A DNA stretch of 64,000 bases from Streptomyces sp. L2 (GTDB lineage: Bacteria > Actinomycetota > Actinomycetes > Streptomycetales > Streptomycetaceae), in assembly GCF_004124325.1 (NCBI RefSeq), contig NZ_QBDT01000001.1, positions 7,254,001 to 7,318,000 of the forward strand, in the 5' to 3' direction. Shown here in pieces: positions 57,621 through 64,000 of this stretch. The position numbers and the translations under genes were made by a program. Positions within the stretch are counted from its first letter, which is position 1. Each line of letters begins with the position of its first letter. The notes beneath the pieces are model-generated. The model was given only the letters and a program-made list of their open reading frames with translations. It had not been told where the DNA came from and did not search any database.

Positions 57621-60182
57621 ATGCGTGACGTGAACGAGGATCCGGCGCACGCCGCTCAGCGCTCGATCGCCGAGTCGATCGAACGGGGCGGCGGCCCCGG
57701 CATCACCGACCTCCTGGCCAAGGTACGCACGGCGAGCGCGCCCGAGCCGCCGGCCCCACCGGCCGCACCGGCGCGCGGCGAGACACCGGCCCGTGCCGAG
57801 ACACCGGCCCGTGCCGAGACACCGGCCCGTGCCGAGACACCGGCCCGTGCCGAGCGGACCGCTGTCGCCGGGTCGCCCGGCGCACGCGTCCCGGTCGCCG
57901 CGCCGGACGCCGACGGCCTGGTGGCCGTCATCGTCGCTGCCGCCGGGCGGCATCTGCCCTCCGGGCGGATCGCGGCCGACGCCGACTTCTTCGACGCGGG
58001 CGGGACCTCCGTCGACGCCGTGGAACTGGTCGCCGAACTGGAGGCCGAGCTGGGCATCGAGGTCGACCTGGACGAGGTGTTCGCGGACGCGCGCCCGATG
58101 AGTCTGGCGCGCCGCTGGCTGCCCCTCCTCGGCGGACCGATACCCGTGGCGGCGCCCCGGCCCGCCGCCGTCACGGAAGGCACCGTTGCCGTACCCGGCC
58201 CGGCCGCTACAGCCGGCCCCTCCGCGTCCGCGTCCGCACCGGGCACGGCCGGTACGGCCGGCCCGGCGGCCGGCGTGGCCTCCGGAAGCTTCCCGGCGAC
58301 CGCTTCGGCGACCTCCAGCCCGGCCGAGGTCAGGCATGCTCCCCACACCCGGGCCCGGCAGGAAGACCTCGACCGCGTCCTCGCCGACCTGGCGCTCGCC
58401 GACCGGCTGCCGTTCACCGACGTGCCCGAGCCGCTGCCGCCCCGCCGCGTTCTGCTGACCGGGGCGACCGGGTTCCTCGGCAGCCACATGCTGCTCGACC
58501 TGCTGCGGCACAGCGACGCCCACGTGTACTGCCTGGTCCGCGCGGACGACGAGGCGGCGGCGACCACCCGGCTCGGCGAGCAGCTGCGCAGCTACCGGCT
58601 GCCCTGGTCCGGCGAGGTGCGTCGCCGGATCACCGTGCTGCCCGGCGACATCCGCCGGCCCCGCCTCGGCCTGGACGAGGAGCGGTGGCTCACCCTCGCG
58701 CACGAACTCGACAGCGTCGTCGGCGTGGCGGCGGCCGTGGACTTCCTGCGCGGCTACCACTCGCTGCGCGGCAGCAACGTCCTCGGCGCCCTCACCCTCG
58801 CCGAACTCGCCGCGACCGGACGGCCCAAGCCGCTGCACCACATCTCGTCGATCGCCGTCTTCAACGAGGTCGGCATCACGGCGATGGGCGAGGACGACCC
58901 CCTCGCCCATGTCGACCGGCTCGTCTCGGGCTACGACCAGTCCAAGTGGGCCGCCGAGGTCGCGCTGCGCCGGGCCCGCGACCACGGGCTCGTCGTCACC
59001 GCGCTGCGCCCCGGCGGCATCGGCGGCCACACCCGCACCGGCGCCTACAACCCGCAGGACCTCAGCAGCGGCCTGATCTCGGCGTTCGGCCGCTTCCGCA
59101 CCGTACCGGCGTTCCGCAGCCTGAACGCCGCCCCGGTGGACTGGGTGAGCCGGGTCGCGGTCGCGGCGGTCCTCGAACCTGACGCGTGGGGCTTCGACTA
59201 CAACCTCACCGGCGTGCCCAACACCCTCGACGACGTGGTCCGGGACATGGCGTTCGGCGGCATGCACGTACGTGTCCAGGACTGGGACGAGTGGCGTACC
59301 GACACCCTCGCCCGGCTGGAAGCCGATCCCGTCCCCCAACTCGCCTTCCTGTCCCGGGTGTTGCAGAGCCCCACCGCGCTCAAGCTGTGCGAGGCCACCC
59401 TCACCGGCCCCGCCGCCGGAACCGAACGCACCGACGCCCTGGTCGCGGCCCTCGGCCTCGAACCCGCCGCCCGCTACGACGCCCGCGCCCAGCTGAAGAC
59501 CTTCGAGAAGCTCGCCGACGACGGGCTGGCCCGGCTGCCGCACAAGGACGACCAGCCCTACCTGTGGTTCGCCGAGACCACCGAGGGAACGGTCGGCGCG
59601 GTCGGCGCGAGCGCCGACGTGCCCTGCTCGATGGCGCTGACCCTGTCCATCGCGAGCATGTACCAGCTGGTCACGGACCGCCGGGTCGACGTCACCGGCA
59701 CGGTGACCTGCTCCGCCGTCCATCCCGAGCCGCTCACCGTGGAGCGCGGCGACGTGTGGGTCCGGCCCGAGGAGGGCATCCCCCAGAAGCACGGCATGCG
59801 CCACCAACTCCTGTGCTACCGCCTCGCCTTGCGCGATGCCGACGGCGGCCGGTGGTGGCTGGAGGGCCGCAAGTACGCCCGGGCCCGCCGCGACCTGTGG
59901 CGGCAGACCCGCGCGCTCACCGTGGAGATCGGCCGCGAGGGCGAGGCCGCGGGTCTGCTCGGCGAGGTCGTCGTACCCGCCGAATCCTACGTCCGCGACC
60001 AGATCGACGGCATCCAGGTGGACCCGCGCCTGACCGCCCGGGAGAAGCGTGCCGCCAAACTGACCTGGCTCGCCTGGTTCGGCCTGGAGATGGGCCGCGG
60101 ACTCGCCGCCCCGTTCGCCCGGGCCGCCGCGGACCTGCTCGACCTGCGCCGCACCCCGACCCTCACGGAGCACCAGCGATGA
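57621..60182 (+). CDS. Carrier-thioester reductase protein with C-terminal lipocalin-like region
   Basis: An 853-residue protein. An N-terminal disordered part has four hexapeptide repeats (ETPARA). A carrier domain (~95-175) has FFDAGGTSVDAVELVAELE with the phosphopantetheine Ser130. The Lys2-type thioester reductase (~250-620) has VLLTGATGFLGSHMLLDLLR for NAD(P) and the Y438-x3-K442 pair in YDQSKW. The last ~200 residues (VTGTVTCSAVHPEPLTVERG onward) resemble, from memory, the region between the GMC oxidase and hydrolase parts of some cholesterol-oxidase fusions. It would reduce the carrier-bound acyl chain to aldehyde or alcohol. It lies 33 bp after the PKS, with a GAAGGG site, and overlaps the next gene by 4 bp. 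Confidence 0.85.
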   Translation: MRDVNEDPAHAAQRSIAESIERGGGPGITDLLAKVRTASAPEPPAPPAAPARGETPARAETPARAETPARAETPARAERTAVAGSPGARVPVAAPDADGLVAVIVAAAGRHLPSGRIAADADFFDAGGTSVDAVELVAELEAELGIEVDLDEVFADARPMSLARRWLPLLGGPIPVAAPRPAAVTEGTVAVPGPAATAGPSASASAPGTAGTAGPAAGVASGSFPATASATSSPAEVRHAPHTRARQEDLDRVLADLALADRLPFTDVPEPLPPRRVLLTGATGFLGSHMLLDLLRHSDAHVYCLVRADDEAAATTRLGEQLRSYRLPWSGEVRRRITVLPGDIRRPRLGLDEERWLTLAHELDSVVGVAAAVDFLRGYHSLRGSNVLGALTLAELAATGRPKPLHHISSIAVFNEVGITAMGEDDPLAHVDRLVSGYDQSKWAAEVALRRARDHGLVVTALRPGGIGGHTRTGAYNPQDLSSGLISAFGRFRTVPAFRSLNAAPVDWVSRVAVAAVLEPDAWGFDYNLTGVPNTLDDVVRDMAFGGMHVRVQDWDEWRTDTLARLEADPVPQLAFLSRVLQSPTALKLCEATLTGPAAGTERTDALVAALGLEPAARYDARAQLKTFEKLADDGLARLPHKDDQPYLWFAETTEGTVGAVGASADVPCSMALTLSIASMYQLVTDRRVDVTGTVTCSAVHPEPLTVERGDVWVRPEEGIPQKHGMRHQLLCYRLALRDADGGRWWLEGRKYARARRDLWRQTRALTVEIGREGEAAGLLGEVVVPAESYVRDQIDGIQVDPRLTAREKRAAKLTWLAWFGLEMGRGLAAPFARAAADLLDLRRTPTLTEHQR
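57781..57852 (+). repeat. Four perfect 18-bp tandem repeats encoding ETPARA
   Basis: The unit AGACACCGGCCCGTGCCG occurs four times without mismatch at 57781, 57799, 57817 and 57835. It lengthens the linker before the carrier domain and could vary in copy number while keeping frame. Confidence 0.95.
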
Positions 60183-61318
60183 TCTTCAAGGCCACCCCCG
60201 CCCGGACGGCCCGCCCCGCGCTCCGCAAGGTCCGCACCGGCGCCGCCCTCCGTCCTCTGCGCCACCGCCTCGACCCGGCCCGCGTCGAGGACGTCCCGTT
60301 CCGCGCGAGCGACGGCGTCCGGCTCGGCCTGACCCGCGTCGACGGCGGCACGCCGGACCGGCCCGCCGTCCTGCTGCTGCACGGGCACACCGCCTCCGCC
60401 GACATGTTCACGCTGCCCGAGACCCGCAACCTCGTCGACGTCCTCCTCGACGACGGCTACGAGCCCTGGCTGCTGGACTGGCGGGGCAGTTGCCGGCTGC
60501 CGTACAACGAGTCGGGCGGCCGCTACACCTACGACGACGTCGCCCTGTACGACATCCCCGAGGCCGTCGCCCGCGTCCGGGAGCGCATCGGGGACCGGCC
60601 GCTGTTCGTGGTCGCCCACTGCATCGGCGCGCTGTCCCTCTCGCTGAGCATGACGGCCGGGCTGGTGCCGGGTCTCGCCGGTGTCGTCACGCAGGGCGTG
60701 TTCCTGACGCCCAAGCTGGCGGGCCGGACCTCGCTCCGGATGTCCGTGGCGGGGGAGCTGCTCAAGACGCGGATCGACCACATCCCGGTCGACTTCCGCA
60801 AGGTCGGCCTGTGGTCGAAGTACACCGCGCTGTTCGCGCTCGCCTCGCGCGGGGCGGGCTGCCCGGACCCCACCTGCCAGATCCTGCACAACTCGGCCTG
60901 GGGGAGCGGCGCCTCGCTGTTCCGGCACGAGAACCTCGCCGAGGCCACCCACGACCGGCTCGCCGAACTCCTCGGCCCCGCCCCGCTGTGGATCCTGCCC
61001 CACCTGCGCCGCATCGAGCTGGCCCGCAGCGTGGTCCGCTGGCACGACACCGACCACCGCTACCGGGCCCTGCCGCCCAACGCGCTCGACGCCGCCGGCC
61101 GCATCGACACCCCGGTGCTGCTGCTCTCGGGCAGCGACAACGGGCTGTGGCTGGACTCGCAGAAGCTCTGCCACGACGTGCTGGCCCGCCGGCAGCCCCA
61201 ACTGGACGTCTCGTACACGGAGATCCCCGGCTACGGCCACTTGGACACCTTCCTGGGCCGGGGCGCCGCCCTCGACGTGTTCGGGCACATCCTCGAATTC
61301 CTCGGCGCACACCGGTGA
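60179..61318 (+). CDS. Alpha/beta hydrolase of the GMC-oxidase-associated type
   Basis: A 379-residue alpha/beta hydrolase. PAVLLLHGHTASADMFTLPE is the oxyanion region, PWLLDWRGSCRLPYNESGGR replaces the usual DxRGxG block, LFVVAHCIGALSLSLSMTAG places Cys where the nucleophile Ser normally sits (HCIG), and IPGYGHLDTFLGRGAALDVF gives the catalytic His. The similar hydrolase is fused to cholesterol-oxidase-like GMC proteins in other bacteria; here it follows the reductase whose tail also resembles that fusion. ATG 60179 overlaps the previous stop, so stoichiometric coupling with the reductase is likely. Its reaction is unknown. Confidence 0.8.
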   Translation: MIFKATPARTARPALRKVRTGAALRPLRHRLDPARVEDVPFRASDGVRLGLTRVDGGTPDRPAVLLLHGHTASADMFTLPETRNLVDVLLDDGYEPWLLDWRGSCRLPYNESGGRYTYDDVALYDIPEAVARVRERIGDRPLFVVAHCIGALSLSLSMTAGLVPGLAGVVTQGVFLTPKLAGRTSLRMSVAGELLKTRIDHIPVDFRKVGLWSKYTALFALASRGAGCPDPTCQILHNSAWGSGASLFRHENLAEATHDRLAELLGPAPLWILPHLRRIELARSVVRWHDTDHRYRALPPNALDAAGRIDTPVLLLSGSDNGLWLDSQKLCHDVLARRQPQLDVSYTEIPGYGHLDTFLGRGAALDVFGHILEFLGAHR

Positions 61319-61344
61319 CGGCCACCGCACCGGCCGTCTAGCCT
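61315..61344 (+). promoter_or_regulatory. Possible internal promoter
   Basis: GTGACG (61315-61320) and TAGCCT (61339-61344), 18 bp apart, approximate vegetative -35/-10 boxes ahead of the second hydrolase gene. Confidence 0.35.
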
Positions 61345-61381
61345 ACCCGTCAGTAACCCATGTGAACCCAGGAGGCGCCCC

Positions 61382-62161
61382 ATGCCGCAGCTCGACGTCG
61401 ACGGCGCGAGACTCACCTACGACGACGAAGGGCCCCGCGACGGCGTCGGCGCGCCCCTGGTGTTCGTGCACGGCTGGACCGCCGACCGGCACCGCTGGGA
61501 CCACCAGACCGAGCACTTCTCCACCGGGCGCCGGGTGATCCGCCTCGACCTGCGCGGGCACGGCGAGAGCGGCGGCGCCGGCTCGCCCACCGTCGAGGCC
61601 CTGGCGGCCGACGTACGGGCCCTGCTGGACCACCTCGGCGTGGACCGCTGTGTCCTGATCGGGCACTCCATGGGCGGGATGATCGCCCAGACCATCGCCC
61701 TGTCCCACCCCGAGCGGGTCGAGCGCCTGGTGCTGGTCAACTCCATCAGCCGCATGACCTACAGCCGGGGCCGGGGCCTGCTGATGGCGGTCTCCACGCT
61801 GGTGCCGTTCAAGCTGTTCGTCGCCGCCAACATCCAGCGCGCCTTCGCCCCCGGCCACCCCCGCGAGGAGATCCGGGCCTGCGTCGAGGCGTCCGCCGCC
61901 ACCCCGCGCGAGGTCGTCATGACCTGCTACGGGGCGATGCGCGCCTTCGACGTCCTCGACCGCGTCGGCGAGATCCGCGTCCCCACCCTCCTGGTGCACG
62001 GCTACCACGACATCCAGCTGCCGGTCGCGCAGATGCTGCGCATGGCGAAGGCCTACCCCGACGCGCTCGTCCGTATCGTCGACGCCGGCCACGAACTGCC
62101 CCTGGAGAAGCCTGCCGAGCTGACCGCCGTCCTGGACGCGTTCCTCGCCCCGAAGGAGTGA
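61382..62161 (+). CDS. Alpha/beta hydrolase (esterase/lipase-like)
   Basis: A 259-residue alpha/beta hydrolase with a complete classic triad: LVFVHGWTADRHRWDHQTEH (oxyanion HGW), RLDLRGHGESGGAGSPTVEA, VLIGHSMGGMIAQTIALSHP (nucleophile Ser near residue 97), and IVDAGHELPLEKPAELTAVL (His). ATG 61382 has AGGAGG six bases upstream. It lies 63 bp after the first hydrolase, perhaps with its own promoter. In the cluster it may edit stalled chains or hydrolyse or transfer the final product; this cannot be settled from sequence. Confidence 0.82.
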   Translation: MPQLDVDGARLTYDDEGPRDGVGAPLVFVHGWTADRHRWDHQTEHFSTGRRVIRLDLRGHGESGGAGSPTVEALAADVRALLDHLGVDRCVLIGHSMGGMIAQTIALSHPERVERLVLVNSISRMTYSRGRGLLMAVSTLVPFKLFVAANIQRAFAPGHPREEIRACVEASAATPREVVMTCYGAMRAFDVLDRVGEIRVPTLLVHGYHDIQLPVAQMLRMAKAYPDALVRIVDAGHELPLEKPAELTAVLDAFLAPKE

Positions 62162-62192
62162 CGATCCGGGCCTTGGCGAAGTTTTTGCCCGT

Positions 62193-62216
62193 GGCCGGTT
62201 CCGGACGGGACCGGCC
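62193..62216 (+). terminator. Weak hairpin after the hydrolase gene
   Basis: GGCCGGT (62193-62199) pairs with ACCGGCC (62210-62216) around a 10-base loop, 31 bp after the hydrolase stop. The stem is short. Confidence 0.4.
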
Positions 62217-62429
62217 CGGTACGACCGCCGACGCTCGCCCTCGCGCGGGCAAAACGCGGCCGAAACCGGGTGGGAGCCGCAGCCGGCCGTGCCATGACCG
62301 CGTTGACCGCCACGGGCGCCTGACGGAGGCTCGCCACATAGGTGCTTGATACAACTGGTTTGGCGGCCCTCCCCGTCCCCCCTGCGCGTCATGGAGAGGG
62401 CCGCCCGCCCGAGGCAGGAGGAAGCGCGT

Positions 62430-64000
62430 ATGTGCGGCATCACCGGCTGGGTCTCCTTCGACCGCGACCTGACCACCGAGGCCACGACCCTGCAGGCGAT
62501 GACCGAGACGATGGCCTGCCGCGGCCCGGACGACCGCGGCACCTGGGCCGAGGGACCCGCCGCCCTCGGCCACCGCCGGCTCGCCATCATCGACCTCCCC
62601 GGCGGCCGCCAGCCCATGACGGCGCGGACGCCCGAGGGAACCGTCGCCCTCGTCTACTCCGGCGAGACCTACAACTACACCGAACTGCGCCGTCAACTCA
62701 CCGACCGCGGACACCGGTTCACCACCGACTCCGACACCGAGGTCGTGCTGCGCGGCTACCTCGAATGGGGCGACGCCGTCGCCGAACGGCTCAACGGCAT
62801 GTACGCGTTCGCCATCTGGGACGGCCGCCACGACAAGCTCGTGATGATCCGCGACCGCATGGGCATCAAGCCGTTCTACTGCCACCCCACCCCCGACGGC
62901 GTCCTGTTCGGCTCCGAACCCAAGGCGATCCTCGCCAACCCGCTGGCCCGCCCGCGCGTTGGCCTCGACGGGCTGCGCGAGCTGTTCGTCCTCGTGAAGA
63001 CACCCGGCCACGCCGTCTGGGACGGCATGCGCGAGGTCGAACCCGGCACCGTCGTCACCGTCGACCGCTCCGGCCTGACCACCCGGGTCTACTGGAGCCT
63101 GGAGACCCGCCCGCACACCGACGACCGCGACACCACCATCGCCGCCGTCCGCGAGCTCCTCGACGACATCGTCCGCCGTCAGCTCGTCGCCGACGTCCCG
63201 CGCTGCACCCTGCTCTCCGGCGGCCTCGACTCCTCCGCCATGACCGCGCTCGCCGCCGGACAGCTCGGCGAACACGGCGAGCGGGTCCGCAGCTTCGCCG
63301 TCGACTTCGTCGGCCAGGCCGACAACTTCATCGCCGACGAACTGCGCGGCACCCCCGACACACCCTTCGTGCACGACGTGGCCCGCCTCGCCCGCACCGA
63401 CCACCAGGACATCGTCCTCGACGCCGACTCCCTCGCCGACCCCGCCGTACGCGCGCAGGTGATCCGGGCCCGCGACCTGCCGGCCGGCTTCGGCGACATG
63501 GACGCCTCCCTGCTGCTCCTCTTCCGGGCCATCCGCGACCAGTCCACGGTCGCCCTGTCCGGCGAGTCCGCCGACGAGGTCTTCGGCGGCTACCTGCAGT
63601 TCTTCGACGAGGAGGCCCGCCGCGTTGACACCTTCCCCTGGCTGGCCAGCTTCGGCCGCCACTTCGGCGAGGACGCCGGCATCCTGCGCGGCGACGTCAC
63701 CAAGGCCCTGGACCTGCCGGCGTACGTCGCCGACGGGTACCGCACCGCCGTCGCCGGCATCCAGCGCCTCGACGGCGAGAGCGACTTCGAGTACCGCATG
63801 CGGCAGATCTGCCACCTGCACCTGACCCGGTTCGTCCGCGCCCTGCTCGACCGCAAGGACCGCATGAGCATGGCCGTCGGCCTGGAGGTCCGCGTCCCCT
63901 TCTGCGACCACCGGCTCGTCGAGTACGTCTACAACACGCCCTGGTCCCTGAAGTCCTTCGACGGCCGCGAGAAGAGCCTGCTCCGGGAGGCCACCGCCGA
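62430..64000 (+). CDS. asnB: Glutamine-dependent asparagine synthetase homologue (AsnB-type), 3'-truncated
   Basis: The first ~523 residues of a class II amidotransferase are present, against about 610 for the family, so only the end is missing. MCGITGWVSF gives the N-terminal glutaminase Cys2; ACRGPDDRGTWAEGPAALGH, HRRLAIIDLPGGRQPM and LVYSGETYNYTELRRQL are glutaminase motifs. The synthetase domain has the PP-loop TLLSGGLDSSAMTALAAG and ALSGESADEVFGGYLQFF, then RKDRMSMAVGLEVRVPFCDH. ATG 62430 follows GGCAGGAGG. It may be ordinary AsnB or may amidate a carboxylate in the cluster product; the 268-bp gap before it leaves membership open. Confidence 0.88.
   Translation, partial: MCGITGWVSFDRDLTTEATTLQAMTETMACRGPDDRGTWAEGPAALGHRRLAIIDLPGGRQPMTARTPEGTVALVYSGETYNYTELRRQLTDRGHRFTTDSDTEVVLRGYLEWGDAVAERLNGMYAFAIWDGRHDKLVMIRDRMGIKPFYCHPTPDGVLFGSEPKAILANPLARPRVGLDGLRELFVLVKTPGHAVWDGMREVEPGTVVTVDRSGLTTRVYWSLETRPHTDDRDTTIAAVRELLDDIVRRQLVADVPRCTLLSGGLDSSAMTALAAGQLGEHGERVRSFAVDFVGQADNFIADELRGTPDTPFVHDVARLARTDHQDIVLDADSLADPAVRAQVIRARDLPAGFGDMDASLLLLFRAIRDQSTVALSGESADEVFGGYLQFFDEEARRVDTFPWLASFGRHFGEDAGILRGDVTKALDLPAYVADGYRTAVAGIQRLDGESDFEYRMRQICHLHLTRFVRALLDRKDRMSMAVGLEVRVPFCDHRLVEYVYNTPWSLKSFDGREKSLLREATA

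Noticed and set aside
56172..60173. 1333-codon minus-strand open frame opposite the PKS end and the reductase
   Set aside because: Same shadow effect; the plus-strand FkbH, carrier and reductase motifs explain the sequence fully.

Overview
The window is about 73% G+C, has strongly G/C-biased third codon positions, and carries Streptomyces hallmarks: a SsgA-like sporulation protein, an NsdA-like regulator, DUF397, STAS/ANTAR regulators, a SpoIIE-type phosphatase, and rare TTA (bldA-type) codons in three genes. It is chromosomal DNA of a Streptomyces or close relative. No rRNA, tRNA, CRISPR array, transposase or integrase was seen.

Layout. (1) 1-9406: one plus-strand operon with 4-bp overlaps at most junctions. 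It encodes a carbamoyltransferase (partial), five glycosyltransferases (GT2, two GT9 heptosyltransferase-like, two GT4-like) and a GmhA/HldE/GmhB route to nucleotide-activated D-glycero-D-manno-heptose. The gmhA-like gene has a one-base frameshift in a G6 run, and the hldE start region looks one base short in a C5 run. GmhB and GmhA carry long repetitive tails. (2) 9796-12496: STAS and STAS-ANTAR-GAF regulators, a small basic protein and a leaderless RpiB-like isomerase. (3) 12504-29435: a lipid and steroid catabolic region. It holds acyl-CoA dehydrogenase, MFS, MpaB-type oxygenase, nitronate monooxygenase-like, three acyl-CoA synthetase, PaaK and alpha/beta hydrolase genes. It ends in a block matching the mycobacterial sterol side-chain genes in order: FadD19-like diverging from EchA19-like, DUF35, Ltp4-like and Ltp3-like. 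A KstR-type site, two copies of a TCTGAC-N5-GTCAGA palindrome and a PaaR-like palindrome lie in front of these genes. (4) 29529-41236: housekeeping and developmental genes (DUF397, stress protein, secreted amidase, APH-fold kinase, NsdA-like regulator, PP2C phosphatase, SsgA-like protein, oxidoreductase, BaeRF protein).

(5) 41600-64000: a biosynthetic cluster, and the most novel part. A fatty acyl-AMP ligase with a TTA codon at codon 8 precedes a 4656-residue PKS. The PKS reads ACP, KS-AT-DH-KR-ACP, KS-AT-DH-KR-ACP, condensation domain, FkbH (glyceryl) domain. Next come a carrier/thioester-reductase protein, two alpha/beta hydrolases and a glutamine-dependent asparagine synthetase homologue that runs off the window. 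I infer a fatty-acid-primed, doubly extended polyunsaturated acyl chain that is joined to a glycerate-derived C3 unit and released reductively. I cannot match it to a known product.
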